Shown: positions 1-9,079, numbered from the stretch's first letter. The stretch is DNA of 64,000 nucleotides from Neorhizobium petrolearium (GCF_017873175.1 NZ_JAGGJW010000009.1:186001-250000); one strand, 5' to 3'. Notes: a model not told the origin generated them from the sequence alone. A program made the numbers and translations.

Positions 1-1
1 A

Positions 2-577
2 CCTGAAGACGCGACGCCGCTTGAGCCGCAGGAACGAGAGGGTTTGCTCCAGACCTGGATCACTCACCGCCGCGACCTCAACGAAGCGGAAGAAGAAAAC
101 ATTGTCGAGGGTGTGGCTTGGGCGCGTGGCCGGCGGCGCTTGCCACCCGAGCGGATGCTCAGCGAAGACTTCATGCGGACATTACATAAGCGGATGTTCG
201 GTGATGTCTGGCAGTGGGCCGGCACGTTCCGGACGACGGAGCGCAACATCGGCGTTCAGGCTTATCGTATTGCAATGGAGCTCGCGAGCTTATTGAGCGA
301 CATCCGTTACTGGATTGAACACAAAACTTTTCCGCCGGATGAGATAGCAATCAGATTCCATCATCGCCTCGTCGCCATTCACCCGTTTCCGAACGGAAAT
401 GGACGGCACGCACGTCTCGCGGCCGACCTCCTGATGGAGCGGCTTGGCGGTGAACCTTTTACTTGGGGCGGTGGCAGTCTGGCCAACGTTGGCGAATTGC
501 GGGCACGCTACGTCGCGGCATTACGCGCCGCCGACAATCATGACATCGCTCCGCTTCTGGAATTCGCGCGCAGCTGA
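2..577 (+). CDS. Fic family protein (mobile mystery protein B type), 5' end outside window
   Basis: Fic proteins transfer AMP or related groups onto hydroxyl side chains. This copy carries the Fic core HPFPNGNGRHAR at about residues 123-134 of the visible part, with the catalytic His and the GNGR phosphate loop intact. It ends at a natural stop with the LLEFARS tail usual in the mobile mystery protein B subfamily. The frame stays open to the left edge through PEDATPLEPQ, which looks like the family's N-terminus, so the true start is a few codons upstream of the window and the TTG at 44 is probably not the start. In other genomes this family often follows a small HTH antitoxin-like gene (mobile mystery protein A), which would lie outside the window. 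The family assignment rests on the motif and overall pattern. The target is unknown. Confidence 0.8.
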   Translation, partial: PEDATPLEPQEREGLLQTWITHRRDLNEAEEENIVEGVAWARGRRRLPPERMLSEDFMRTLHKRMFGDVWQWAGTFRTTERNIGVQAYRIAMELASLLSDIRYWIEHKTFPPDEIAIRFHHRLVAIHPFPNGNGRHARLAADLLMERLGGEPFTWGGGSLANVGELRARYVAALRAADNHDIAPLLEFARS

Positions 578-582
578 GCACA

Positions 583-798
583 AAAAATTCCCAGTTTCCG
601 TCTGTTTCATCTCCGCCCATTCCATCAGGTTGCCGCTGACGTATTCGGCCCATTATCGACCCTGATCGCCATCGGCTTGCCGCGTCATTCGATGATCTGG
701 TTCAGGCTGCGGATGACGCGCTCGGCAGGCAGCGAGAAATCCGCCTCGATGCCAAGCCCCTCGTGGTTGAAGTCGTCCAGGATATGAGCGTTCACCTC
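583..798 (-). pseudogene. IS3-family transposase (OrfB) remnant
   Basis: Read on the minus strand this piece gives VNAHILDDFNHEGLGIEAD, then FSLPAERVIRSLNQIIE, then VDNGP and EYVSGNLMEWAE. That is the DDE integrase core of IS3-family OrfB proteins, including the second Asp region (VDNGPEY). It is inactive: an in-frame TGA (685-687 on the plus strand) replaces the Trp of the IIEWRGKP motif, and one base is missing in the VDNGPEY codons so the frame shifts. Neither end of the element nor orfA is present. It lies between the Fic gene and a 3-methyladenine glycosylase fragment, which marks this as a recombination scar. Confidence 0.75.
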
Positions 799-812
799 CA
801 CAGGCGGCGTCG

Positions 813-1001
813 GTGTCGACCCCGTCTATCGCCATGTTGAAAGATCTCAAGAGGCGCGGTTGGTCCTTCGTCGGCTCCACCACCCTCTATGCTTTCAAAC
901 AGGCGATAGGCCTGATCAACGATCACGCGGAGAGCTGTGTCATCAGAGACAAGGCAGCCAGGGCAGCCTTTCGGCGTCCGACTGCGACCAGGAGGACTTA
1001 A
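813..1001 (+). pseudogene. DNA-3-methyladenine glycosylase I, C-terminal fragment
   Basis: The frame reads SIAMLKDLKRRGWSFVGSTT, then LYAFKQAIGLINDHAESC. This matches the C-terminal end of Tag-type 3-methyladenine DNA glycosylase I, which has the conserved S-KDLK-RGF-FVGPT and YAFMQA-G-VNDH segments ending in a zinc-binding Cys. The N-terminal two thirds of the roughly 190-200 aa enzyme is absent, so the piece cannot be functional. It abuts the IS3 transposase remnant on its left and overlaps the end of the convergent peroxiredoxin gene by four bases. Identification is by recalled family pattern only. Confidence 0.6.
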
Positions 1002-1534
1002 ACCGCACCCGTATATTCGCCTCTCGCCGGATAGTCGTTCTTGATCACGAAGTCCAACGCCTGCACCATCTCGGCGAAATTCGGCCGCGCAAACGGCATG
1101 GATTGCACCGAGAGCCAATAGACGGTTTGGTCCGGCCTGATCAAGAATACACCCGGTTCTGAGAAAAGCTCAGGTTCCTCGATGCCGATCGACGTCTTTC
1201 CGCGCGAGGCGGAAATATAAAGACCCCATTGCCGGGCCACGCTCAAGGACAGGCCGTAACCGATGCGCAGGTGTTCGGCACCAATCTTGTCGGCCATTTG
1301 CCGGGCGCGTTCCTCTCCGTCGGAACTGATCGCAATTGTGCGCACGCCGCGCTCTTGGAAGGCTGGCGTCAGCCGTTCCAGCTCTTTGAGGTAATTTGCA
1401 CAGATGGGGCAATGAAGGCCGCGGTAGAAGCACACGAGCGTCATGAGCGATGGGTTTTCACTCGTGAGGTCGAACTCTCCATGCTGAAGAGTCTTGACGG
1501 TCAAATTGGGGGCCAGTGTCCTCGGGACCAACAT
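998..1534 (-). CDS. Peroxiredoxin-like (AhpC/TSA) family protein
   Basis: A 178-aa thioredoxin-fold protein with no signal peptide, so probably cytoplasmic. The active-site region is CFYRGLHCPICANYLKEL near residue 35. This is the HCPIC variant seen in peroxiredoxin-like proteins, with two Cys close together rather than the single peroxidatic Cys in a PxxxTxxC loop. The rest (AFQERGVRTIAISSDGEERA and the GVFLIRPDQTVYW strand) matches AhpC/TSA architecture. The start at 1534 is chosen because AAGGAG stands five bases upstream of that ATG; the longer frame from 1579 has no such site. The gene is divergent from the AraC regulator starting at 1624, so the 89-bp gap probably holds both promoters. 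It likely detoxifies peroxides or acts as a thiol oxidoreductase; the substrate is not known. Confidence 0.8.
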   Translation of the reverse strand: MLVPRTLAPNLTVKTLQHGEFDLTSENPSLMTLVCFYRGLHCPICANYLKELERLTPAFQERGVRTIAISSDGEERARQMADKIGAEHLRIGYGLSLSVARQWGLYISASRGKTSIGIEEPELFSEPGVFLIRPDQTVYWLSVQSMPFARPNFAEMVQALDFVIKNDYPARGEYTGAV

Positions 1535-1623
1535 CGATAGCTCCTTCAGGTGAATTTTCCGACGCCATGTTGACGCCACAGTCTCATCATTCCATGATCA
1601 CGATCATTATTGGTCCGGAAATT

Positions 1624-2379
1624 ATGATCGAAAGTCCGAAAACTCTCCCGAAAGTCGACCGCCTAACGGCCTTCTTCGACGCGTTCGAGCTGGAAATCTC
1701 GCTGGAACCGCCGCCGATCAGCGATGGCCGTGCCCGGCTGTTTGTGATTGGAAAACCAGGTGGCCCTGTCGAACGGATCGTCCTTCACCCACGCAGCGAC
1801 ACGCCCCCCGAGCCGTCGGCCTTGATAACCGCGGCGGTCGATTTCGAGGGGGCGCATAACCCGCTGATGAACGCCTTGCCGGACCGGGTCGTCGTTGTCG
1901 TCAGTGACATTCCTACCCTCCGTGACACCGCGGCCGCCTTCATGGCGGAGGCGCTGGAATTGCGTTGCGGCCGCAGCGCCGCCCTCAACCGGCTTTGCGA
2001 AGTCATCGTCCTGCTTATCTTGAGGTCGGCGATCGACCGCGGAGCGACCGGACCAGGTTTGCTCGCGGGTCTGTCCCACCCCGCGTTACACCGGGCGTTG
2101 GCGGCAATGCATAATGCGCCAGCGCAAGCCTGGAACAGCAATGACCTTGCTGTGGCGGCGGGGATGTCACGAAGCCATTTCATGGCCCTGTTTCGCGACG
2201 TGGTCGGCACGACGCCGCAGGCTTATCTGACCGGATGGCGTCTCATTCTTGCTCGCCGAAAGCTCGCCGGAGGAGCAAAGGTTAAGGCAGTGGCACGTCA
2301 AGTCGGCTTTGGCAGCGCAGCGGCCTTTTCTCGCGCATTCTTTCGGAAATTCGGGGACTGGCCGTCAGTCCGGTCGTAG
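1624..2379 (+). CDS. AraC-family transcriptional regulator
   Basis: A 251-aa protein. The N-terminal ~140 residues form a cupin-type sensor like the AraC-binding-like domain of other regulators. The C-terminal ~100 residues hold two helix-turn-helix units: NDLAVAAGMSRSHFMALFRD, then VKAVARQVGFGSAAAFSRAF with the conserved GF-S-A-FSRAF-R-FG pattern. The ATG at 1624 is preferred because the upstream extension to 1516 overlaps the divergent peroxiredoxin gene and lacks family similarity. Head-to-head placement with that gene suggests this protein controls it, probably in response to oxidised or electrophilic compounds (inference). Confidence 0.85.
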   Translation: MIESPKTLPKVDRLTAFFDAFELEISLEPPPISDGRARLFVIGKPGGPVERIVLHPRSDTPPEPSALITAAVDFEGAHNPLMNALPDRVVVVVSDIPTLRDTAAAFMAEALELRCGRSAALNRLCEVIVLLILRSAIDRGATGPGLLAGLSHPALHRALAAMHNAPAQAWNSNDLAVAAGMSRSHFMALFRDVVGTTPQAYLTGWRLILARRKLAGGAKVKAVARQVGFGSAAAFSRAFFRKFGDWPSVRS

Positions 2380-2974
2380 GCACGATTGAGGTTGCCGGCA
2401 CCGCTGGTCTTAGCGTGCCATCTGGGGACCAAGGTTGCAGAGGTTGTTTCGTTGCGTCCAAGCTCCGCCGCCTTGATAAGTGTCGAACCGAAGCCCCTTA
2501 GATCACGCGCACTTGCCAAAACAAGCTTGTGCGAGGCCATCCACTCCCGCAGGGATTGTTCAGGCTCTACGCCTGAAAGCTGCAGGGACAGACTGAGTGG
2601 AAAACGAAAATAGAGCCACACGGCTTGAGCAATCACTTCAGCTGGAAACCGGTGGCGGCGACAAAGGCGATCACGAGTGAATTGGGTCATGCCGAAAGAT
2701 CGCACAGGCCGATCGCCGACTGGTTAACTTTACGGCCCCGCTTCGTGAGCTATTGCTGCTTTCTTCGCCTGGCCGTGCTGCGCGCTTCAGCACAATCGAT
2801 GAGGATCCGGAACGCTATGACAGAGCGGACCGGCGCGATACTGTCAGATAAGGCCTAAAGCCTACCGGATAAGCCGATCGGGATAGTGGCAAAGATTCTT
2901 CGTTCAAAATTAAGTAAAACTCAAAGTTTTCGACGCTCTACTTTTGTTTACTCGAAGAGGTTGGGGAAACAACA
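2380..2974. other. Gene-poor debris between regulator and chemoreceptor
   Basis: No intact gene is visible in this 595-bp stretch. It contains an IS6-type transposase N-terminal scrap (listed separately) fused in frame on the minus strand to unrecognised sequence. From about 2840 an AT-richer segment leads into the chemoreceptor gene and probably carries its promoter. Confidence 0.6.
2586..2690 (-). pseudogene. IS6-family transposase, N-terminal remnant
   Basis: The minus-strand frame reads RHRFPAEVIAQAVWLYFRFP followed by LSLS. This matches the N-terminal helical segment of IS6-family transposases (consensus HRFP-I-AVWLYFRF-LS-RDVEELL). Similarity ends abruptly after LSLS, and the DDE domain and terminal repeats are missing. 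It is a fragment of about 35 codons joined to unrelated sequence. Confidence 0.6.
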
Positions 2975-5200
2975 ATGAGCAACGGAAACATCAAGCGGCC
3001 GATCTGGATCCGCATCACGTTATATGGGTTTGCAGCGGTATTGTTTGCGAGCGTCACCATCGGTGGGCTTGCATGGTACCGGCAAAGCATGTCGAGCGAG
3101 AAATCACTTGAGAAGGAATTGACCGCTGACTTGCATGTCATCCAGACCGACATGGATGCACAAAAACGCGCAGCCGCCTCGCTCGCCTTAGCTTTGGCCG
3201 GCGATCCGCAGATCGCCGATCTCATCATCAACAATGACCGCCCTGCCCTGCTTGCAAAATACGCGGCAAGCCTGCCTGCCGTAAAACAGCAAGGTCTGCA
3301 GCTGATCACTTTCAGCAATTCCGGCGGTGTCGCTTTGGCCCGAGTCCACTCGCCCGAAACCTTTGGCGACGATATCCGGGGCCGCCGTAAGATGATCGTG
3401 GCAGCGCTTGCCGGCACGCTTGTGGCCGGCATCGAGCCTGGCCGCACCTCTGTCAATATGTTTGCCTCCGCGCCGGTAATGAAGGCTACTAAGGCGGTGG
3501 GTGTGGTCGACGTCGGCACGGCACTTGCCAACGATTACTTCAAGCCGCTTGCGGATTCCGTCAATGCCGAGGTCGCCGTACATATCATTCAGGAGGGAAA
3601 GTTCACCGTTCAGGCTTCGACTTTTCCCGACAAGCCGATCCTGTCGGAGCAGCAACTCGAGGCCGCAGCGAACGGAGAGAAGATTCGTGTCCGTGCGCTA
3701 CGCAACGGCGTGGACTACGAGATCGCCGCAGTGCCGTTCAAAGACTTTTCCGGAAAGACGATCGGCGCGCTTGAGATCGCCTCGGATGTGACACCAATCG
3801 TTGAGGCCTCACAGCAGGCGCTGTGGATGACAGTCGTCGCTACCGTCGTGGTCTCCCTGCTGTCACTGTGCGGTTTTCTTCTGTTTGCTCGTTCGCTTGC
3901 AGGCGCTATTCGCAAGGTCACCGATATCATGGCCAAGCTTGCATCAGGGGACACATCCGTGAAGGTCGAGGGGCAAGGGCGCCCCGATGAGATCGGCGCC
4001 ATGGCGGGTGCGGTCGAGGTCTTCCGCCAGAACGCCATCGAGCGCATCCGGCTCGAAGAAGAAACGGAGACGAACCGCAGTCTCTCGGAGCACGAGCGGA
4101 TCGAGCGCGAACAGGAAAAGGCAAAGCAGGGTGCCGCGGTGCAGTTCGCCGTCGACAATCTGGCTGCGGGTCTGGAGAAGCTTGCCGACGGCGATGTGTC
4201 CTACCGGATCAATCAAACCTTCTCCGACACCCTTGACGGCGTGCGTAACGATTTCAATAGGTCAGCGGAAAAACTGGAGGAAGCTCTCACCCGCGTTGCT
4301 CAGAACGCTCGGGGTATCGAAGCGGGTGCCAATGAGATCAAGTCCGCCGCCGATGGTCTGGCAAAGCGGACCGAACAGCAGGCCGCCGCCGTAGAGGAAA
4401 CAGCCGCTGCTCTCGAGGAGATCACCACCACGGTGAAGGATTCCACGAAGCGGGCGCAGGAGGCAAGCGAACTGGTCGCACGCACCAAGGCCGGCGCTGA
4501 GCAGTCGGGTGATATCGTCCGTAGGGCCGTCGGCGCCATGGAACGGATCGAAAAGTCCTCATCTGAAATCTCCAACATCATCGGCGTCATCGACGAGATT
4601 GCATTTCAGACCAATCTTCTTGCACTGAATGCCGGCGTTGAAGCCGCCCGCGCCGGCGAGGCCGGCAAGGGATTTGCTGTTGTCGCGCAAGAGGTCCGTG
4701 AACTTGCACAACGCTCGGCGAATGCCGCAAAAGAGATCAAGGCACTGATCACGACCTCCAACGGGCAGGTCGAGGAAGGCGTGCAACTTGTCGGCCAGAC
4801 AGGCAGGGCGTTGGAGACGATCGTGTCGGAGGTCCAGGAGATCAACCGGCATGTGGCCGCCATTGTCGAAGCGGCGCAGGAGCAGTCGGCCGGTCTTCAG
4901 CAGATCAACACAGCTGTCAACCAGATGGACCAAGACACGCAGAAGAACGCTGCCATGGTCGAGGAAACCACCGCTGCCAGCCATACGCTTGCAGCTGAGG
5001 TCGCCTCACTTAATGAGTTGCTCGCGCAGTTCCGGCTGACGGAAAGCGGTTATCAGTCATCCGCACCCTCGATCCGCCCCATCACCGCTCACGCCGCTCC
5101 TAACACTTCTCCCGTCCGGGCACTCGGCCGTAAGATTGCTTTAGCCTTCTCAGGTAATGCCGCCGTCGACACTACCGGTGATGAGTGGCAGGAGTTCTGA
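2975..5200 (+). CDS. Methyl-accepting chemotaxis protein
   Basis: A 741-aa transmembrane chemoreceptor. TM1 lies at about residues 12-34, followed by a ~245-residue periplasmic sensor of Cache-like length. TM2 is at 281-306, then a HAMP domain ([11 protein letters not shown]) with a second HAMP-like segment near 400 ([14 protein letters not shown]). The coiled-coil signalling domain has the tip motif [20 protein letters not shown] near residue 537. The protein ends in EWQEF, an xWxxF pentapeptide of the kind that tethers CheR and CheB, so it is probably adaptation-competent. No che genes are nearby, so it would feed a chemotaxis pathway encoded elsewhere. A GAGG-containing site precedes the ATG. 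The ligand cannot be told from sequence. Confidence 0.93.
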   Translation: MSNGNIKRPIWIRITLYGFAAVLFASVTIGGLAWYRQSMSSEKSLEKELTADLHVIQTDMDAQKRAAASLALALAGDPQIADLIINNDRPALLAKYAASLPAVKQQGLQLITFSNSGGVALARVHSPETFGDDIRGRRKMIVAALAGTLVAGIEPGRTSVNMFASAPVMKATKAVGVVDVGTALANDYFKPLADSVNAEVAVHIIQEGKFTVQASTFPDKPILSEQQLEAAANGEKIRVRALRNGVDYEIAAVPFKDFSGKTIGALEIASDVTPIVEASQQALWMTVVATVVVSLLSLCGFLLFARSLAGAIRKVTDIMAKLASGDTSVKVEGQGRPDEIGAMAGAVEVFRQNAIERIRLEEETETNRSLSEHERIEREQEKAKQGAAVQFAVDNLAAGLEKLADGDVSYRINQTFSDTLDGVRNDFNRSAEKLEEALTRVAQNARGIEAGANEIKSAADGLAKRTEQQAAAVEETAAALEEITTTVKDSTKRAQEASELVARTKAGAEQSGDIVRRAVGAMERIEKSSSEISNIIGVIDEIAFQTNLLALNAGVEAARAGEAGKGFAVVAQEVRELAQRSANAAKEIKALITTSNGQVEEGVQLVGQTGRALETIVSEVQEINRHVAAIVEAAQEQSAGLQQINTAVNQMDQDTQKNAAMVEETTAASHTLAAEVASLNELLAQFRLTESGYQSSAPSIRPITAHAAPNTSPVRALGRKIALAFSGNAAVDTTGDEWQEF

Positions 5201-5356
5201 TAACGATCTCACTCAGCAAACTTTATGCCTTCAGAATTAGGCACGATAGGGCCAACAAGGAGAGAAAGAAAAAGCGTGGGGTGTTACTGGTAGTCCGACT
5301 GAGAGAACGGCGATAGACTTGTCGCGGTAGCCCACTGTACCGGATTGGATTGGAGC

Positions 5357-5566
5357 ATGCCTGACGCCGAAATCGGCTCATCGGGTGGAGCCAGCGGTTC
5401 GATCCTGCAACTGAAGGTCCGCCTGCTCGATATGAGCTCGATGGTCTGGAGGCGTGTCCTGATGCCGGCAGCCATGACGTTGAAGGAAGTGCATGGCGTC
5501 TTTCAGGTGGTGCTGGGGTGGTGCAGCCTTCACCTTTATCAGTTTCGCATCCACGCCGTGCATTAG
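5357..5566 (+). pseudogene. pRiA4b ORF-3-like protein, truncated
   Basis: The frame reads ILQLKVRLLDMSSMVWRRVL, then TLKEVHGVFQVVLGW and HLYQFRIHAV, then a stop. This is the N-terminal part of the plasmid pRiA4b ORF-3-like family, whose members continue after HLYQF into another 100 or more residues. The rest is absent, and sequence related to an IS21 helper gene begins about 100 bp on, so the gene was cut by rearrangement. The family's function is unknown; it is common on Agrobacterium and Rhizobium plasmids and near transposons. Confidence 0.65.
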
Positions 5567-5671
5567 GGGATACCGGCATGACTGGGCATCAGGCCGTTGC
5601 GGGACTATTGGTAAGCAATGGCTTAGCTGGTCGTCCGGATCGTGCCGGCACCCTGGCCCACTGCTTGCGTC

Positions 5672-6027
5672 GGCTTCACCACGGCGGCCGCGCTGGTCAG
5701 CGAGATGATGGAGGCGTGTGATGAGCGGCGTCTTTTCCGGTTCCAGAAGCAGATGGCAGCCTACAAGCTGCTGATCATAGACGAACTGGGGTTCGTGCCT
5801 CTGTCAAAACCGGGGCGGAGCTGCTATTCGAGCTGATCTCTCAGCGCTATGAGCGCACTGCCACCCTGATCACCAGCAATCTTCCCTTCGACGAATGGAC
5901 GGAAACTCTGGGATCCGAGCGTTTAACCGGCGCTCTGCTCGATCGCATCACCCACTACGTCAATATCCTTGAAATGAACGGCGACAGCTATCGTTTCGCC
6001 CAGAGCCGCGCCCGAGAGGCTGGCTGA
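5672..6027 (+). pseudogene. istB: IS21-family helper ATPase (IstB), degenerate
   Basis: The frame reads FTTAAALVSEMMEACDERRL, then AAYKLLIIDELGFVPLSK (Walker B region). After a one-base deletion near 5808 a second frame continues as GAELLFELISQRYERTATLI, TSNLPFDEWTETLGSERLTG and ALLDRITHHVNILEMNGDSY to a stop at 6025-6027. The two frames together give the C-terminal two thirds of an IstB helper protein. The Walker A segment upstream is unrecognisable and the transposase gene istA is missing. This is a dead IS21-type element. Confidence 0.8.
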
Positions 6028-6043
6028 AATCCTCCTTAAAAAA

Positions 6044-6092
6044 CCGCCGACTTTTGCTCCGCCCGTGGCCGGTTTTTACTCTGCCGTTGACA
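6044..6092. repeat. Probable right end of the IS21-type element
   Basis: Just after the istB stop are two imperfect copies of a unit: CCGACTTTTGCTCCGCC at about 6047 and CCGGTTTTTACTCTGCCGTT at about 6069. IS21-family ends carry short subterminal repeats of this sort beyond istB. No matching left end is visible, so the boundary is a guess. Confidence 0.35.
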
Positions 6093-6269
6093 GTTTCGGA
6101 ATGACGCCGCTCCGATTTCGGGTTCGCGGCGCTAGTCAAGCCTCTTGCGGGTTCATTTCTCCAGCGACGACAATGCGCATTTCCCGCCCCTGAAGTAGGC
6201 AGCTCTATGATAGCTCCGGCGGTCTCCTTTGTCGTCCGCATGTTCGAGCGACTTCAAACAGCTGTTCGA

Positions 6270-6446
6270 TTGTGGCCGTTAGATCAACTACCCACTTCGC
6301 CGCAGCTAACGGCGCTGATGGATCCCCATACAGCGGCCGAACTCGATCTCGACCAGATTTGGTCCCTGGTCGACGATCTTCTGGCCGCCCATGGCGACTG
6401 GCTGCCGGATTGGGTTCGCACCAGGCGTGAAGCCCGCGTGGCATGA
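6270..6446 (+). pseudogene. GH4 alpha-glycosidase, C-terminal fragment
   Basis: The frame reads QLTALMDPHTAAELDLDQIW, then SLVDDLLAAHGDWLPDW, then a stop. This resembles the extreme C-terminus of family 4 glycoside hydrolases (MelA/AglA-like), which end in a DPHTAAELSLDEIW-L-DELI-AHGDWLP pattern. Only about 60 residues of a protein of some 450 remain and no start signal is present. The following 250 bp up to the RidA gene hold nothing recognisable. This is the last piece of debris before the intact transporter cluster. Confidence 0.5.
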
Positions 6447-6698
6447 TGCGACCCGGGCCGCGGACGCGTGGGGGGATCACTACCCCATCTCAAAGTTGGA
6501 GCGGTTTATTGCTCTACCGAATCTGCCGGGATTCCCGTCAGGACGCCAGTTGACCTTCCGCACCATACTTTGGACGGTCGCCATTTCGACGTTGAGCATC
6601 GCTCGGGCAGCTATCCCGGCTACCTTCATCGTTAAACGGATGAAGGTGCTGGATCGCATTGCGCATCCCTGTATTTTTGAAGGACGCAAGAGGAGGCC

Positions 6699-7190
6699 TC
6701 ACCGCGGCTTGGATAGCGCACCAAGCTCGACGATGGCATCAATCTCGACCAGACCGTTGGCCGGCAGGCTCGACACGCAGACCGCCGTGCGAGCGTGCCG
6801 GCCCGCCTCGCCGTAGAGATGGATGAAAAGCTCGGACGCCCCATCGGCGATCTTTGGGCCGTCAGGAAAACCAGCGGGGGCGGAGATGAAGGCGCCGAGC
6901 CTTACCACGCCGGCAACGCGGTCCAGAGAGCCGGTTGCGGCGCGGATATTGAACAGGAGGTTCAGCGCGCACATTTCCGCAGCCTTCTTGGCTTCGGCAA
7001 GATCGTAGCCTTCCCGCACCGGACCGAAATATTGCGGCACGCCATTCCATTCGCAGATCTGCCCGGCCAGGAACAGGAGATTGCCACTGCGCTTGTAGGG
7101 CAGGAAATTGGCGCGCGAAGGCGAGGAAGCCGGCAATTCCAGCCCGAGCGTCCTCAGTTTATGTTCGACTTGATCGGTTCCGGTGCTCAT
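6699..7190 (-). CDS. RidA family protein
   Basis: A 163-aa protein of the RidA/YjgF/YER057c/UK114 superfamily, in the longer subgroup (about 150-160 aa) common beside amidases. Family features are YKRSGNLLFLAGQICEWNGV near residue 32, EAKKAAEMCALNLLFNI, and the C-terminal AVCVSSLPANGLVEIDAIVE. RidA enzymes deaminate reactive enamine/imine intermediates; some relatives hydrolyse aminoacrylate-type compounds. The start at 7190 follows AAGGAA at a suitable distance. It is divergent from the racemase-like gene with 49 bp between starts, so they probably share a control region. Linkage to an amidase and a peptide-type transporter suggests a role in a degradation pathway releasing enamines (inference). 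Confidence 0.85.
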   Translation of the reverse strand: MSTGTDQVEHKLRTLGLELPASSPSRANFLPYKRSGNLLFLAGQICEWNGVPQYFGPVREGYDLAEAKKAAEMCALNLLFNIRAATGSLDRVAGVVRLGAFISAPAGFPDGPKIADGASELFIHLYGEAGRHARTAVCVSSLPANGLVEIDAIVELGALSKPR

Positions 7191-7239
7191 GTTAGCCGTT
7201 CCTTCTCTTCTTTTGGCCTCTCAAACGATAGAGAGGGTT

Positions 7240-7905
7240 ATGCCGGTTCTTCTGTTCAACCCGAACACCAATGCCGAAACCACGGCGTCGATGGTGGACA
7301 TCGCCTCTACGATTGGCCTTGCCGTCGAGGGGCGCACGGCGGCCTTCGGCGCTTCGATGATCGTTGAGCCGAAAGCGCTTGCGGTCGGCGCGAAAGCCGT
7401 CCTTACGCTGCTGGACGAGGCGCTGGCCGGGCCGGAGCCCGTCGATGGCATCATCGTCGCCGCCTTCGGAGATCCGGGGCTTGCCGAAATGCGTATCCAT
7501 CCGGAGGTGGTTCGGTGCGGCATTGCCGTCTGCGGCATCGGCGAGGCGAGCTTTCTCGAAGCGGCGGCAGGCGGGCGCCGCTTCGCCGTGGCGACGACCA
7601 CACCGGCACTCGAAACGTCCATCGCGGAGGCAGTGGCAACAACCGGGCTGAGCGACCTGTTTCTCGGCAGCTTCTTCACACCAAGCGACCCGTTTTCGGC
7701 AGTCGCCGATCCGGCCCTGCTGGTCGATCTCTTGAGCGATACCGTTGTCAAGGCCGTACGGGCGGGTGCGGAAGCAGTCATCATCGGCGGCGGACCGCTG
7801 GCGCGTGCCGCGGCCGCCCTGAGCTCGCGCCATGCCCTTGCGATCATCGAACCCGTTCCGGCAGCGGCACGGCTCATATCGGCACGGATCGCGGCAAAGG
7901 GCTGA
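7240..7905 (+). CDS. Asp/Glu/hydantoin racemase-family protein lacking the catalytic cysteines
   Basis: A 221-aa protein with the fold signature of the Asp/Glu/hydantoin racemases: LLFNPNTNAETTASM at the N-terminus, VDGIIVAAFGDPGLAEMR near residue 70, and AGAEAVIIGGGPLARAAAAL near 180. In hydantoin and allantoin racemases the second segment reads ACFGDPG and the third LGCAGM, and the two Cys are the acid/base pair. Here both positions are replaced, by Ala and Gly. The remaining Cys pair (RCGIAVCGIGEAS) lies in a different segment. The protein may therefore be inactive as a two-base racemase or do another reaction. GAGAGGG precedes the ATG at 7240. Its 3' end overlaps the convergent amidase gene by 32 bp. 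Confidence 0.75.
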   Translation: MPVLLFNPNTNAETTASMVDIASTIGLAVEGRTAAFGASMIVEPKALAVGAKAVLTLLDEALAGPEPVDGIIVAAFGDPGLAEMRIHPEVVRCGIAVCGIGEASFLEAAAGGRRFAVATTTPALETSIAEAVATTGLSDLFLGSFFTPSDPFSAVADPALLVDLLSDTVVKAVRAGAEAVIIGGGPLARAAAALSSRHALAIIEPVPAAARLISARIAAKG

Positions 7906-9079
7906 GGCCGCCTTTCGCCAGACGCGCAGCGAGCGCGATCAACGATTGGTCGCAACCGCGCGGGCCGATCAGTGAAACGCCATAGGGTGCGCCATCGATG
8001 CGGCCGGCAGGCAGCACGACCTGTGGCAGGCCGGACATGCCACTGACGCAGAGCAGGCGCATGGCAAGGTGCCGGAAGCTTTCGAACACATCATCCGCTG
8101 CGTCGAGCTTGAAGGGTGCGTCATGGACCACGGGTGCCAGCAAAACGCCATCGATGCCAAGCAGGGCATCGAGATGGGCACGGAACGTTGCGCGAACACG
8201 TCCCCCCGCTTCTTCGTCCGCATCCGTAAGGGACCGGGCATGAGCGTAGCGGCTGTCTATGCCGCGCGCCAACGGCATGCCGCTTTTCTCTATATAAGGC
8301 ACGATGGAGCGCTTGGCATCGCAGCCTTGCAGAATGCGGTAGGCTTCGTAAAGGGCATCCGCCCCGCCTTCGGGATAGACTGAAGCCGACGCAGCCTCCA
8401 GCCCGCCGAACATGTCGTCATAGACGGCGCGCTGTCTAGGGCCGAGCCGTTCGACCATATCGGCCGGTCTCAGGAAGCGCGGGTCGTCCGGCAGGGTTAC
8501 CGTGTCATCGCCAAGCAAGACAGCGCCGGCGCGGATGAATGTTCCAGCGTCGCGCGCGAAAAAGCCGCAGGTGTCGAAGCTTGCTGCCAGTTCCATGCAG
8601 CCATCGAGCGGTATGCGTCCGTGTGTAGGACGCAGTCCCCACAGACCGCAAAAGCTCGACGGCGCGCGCACCGAACCGCCGGTATCCGTGCCTATGCCGA
8701 TATCGGCCAGGCCGGCGGCGACCGCCGCCGCCGAACCGGAGGAGGAACCGCCCGGAATGCGGTCGGACGCAGCAGAGTTTATCGGTGTGCCGAAATGCGC
8801 GTTCATGCCGTAAAGCGACCAGGCGAGTTCGTCCGTATGGGTCTTGCCGACGAAACGCGCGCCGGCATCGAGCAGGCGTTGTACGGGGGGTGCGTTTGCG
8901 CCCTTCACGTCGCTTTCGGCAAGCTTCATCGGGCAACCGCAGCCGGTGCGATACCCCGCAACGTCGAAGAGGTCCTTTACGGCGAATGTCAGGCCGGCAA
9001 GCGGTCCTTCTGCCGTATTGGGGACTTCGACGGCCGGATAAGGCATGAAGGCTCGAACGGGGTCGCTTTTCAGCAACAT
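7874..9079 (-). CDS. Amidase (amidase signature family)
   Basis: A 401-aa amidase-signature hydrolase. The Ser-cisSer-Lys triad is visible: Lys in TFAVKDLFDVAG, the cis-Ser loop IPGGSSSGSAAAVAAG, and the nucleophile in GTDTGGSVRAPSSFCG. It is shorter than GatA-type amidases but within the range of small amidases. ATG at 9079 is preferred over the upstream TTG at 9100 because AAAGGAAA lies just ahead of it. It is the last gene of the minus-strand ABC operon, 17 bp after the DppD-like ATPase, so it probably hydrolyses the imported substrate or a product of it. It has no signal peptide and is likely cytoplasmic. The substrate is unknown. Confidence 0.88.
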   Translation of the reverse strand: MLLKSDPVRAFMPYPAVEVPNTAEGPLAGLTFAVKDLFDVAGYRTGCGCPMKLAESDVKGANAPPVQRLLDAGARFVGKTHTDELAWSLYGMNAHFGTPINSAASDRIPGGSSSGSAAAVAAGLADIGIGTDTGGSVRAPSSFCGLWGLRPTHGRIPLDGCMELAASFDTCGFFARDAGTFIRAGAVLLGDDTVTLPDDPRFLRPADMVERLGPRQRAVYDDMFGGLEAASASVYPEGGADALYEAYRILQGCDAKRSIVPYIEKSGMPLARGIDSRYAHARSLTDADEEAGGRVRATFRAHLDALLGIDGVLLAPVVHDAPFKLDAADDVFESFRHLAMRLLCVSGMSGLPQVVLPAGRIDGAPYGVSLIGPRGCDQSLIALAARLAKGGLSPLPRSVPI

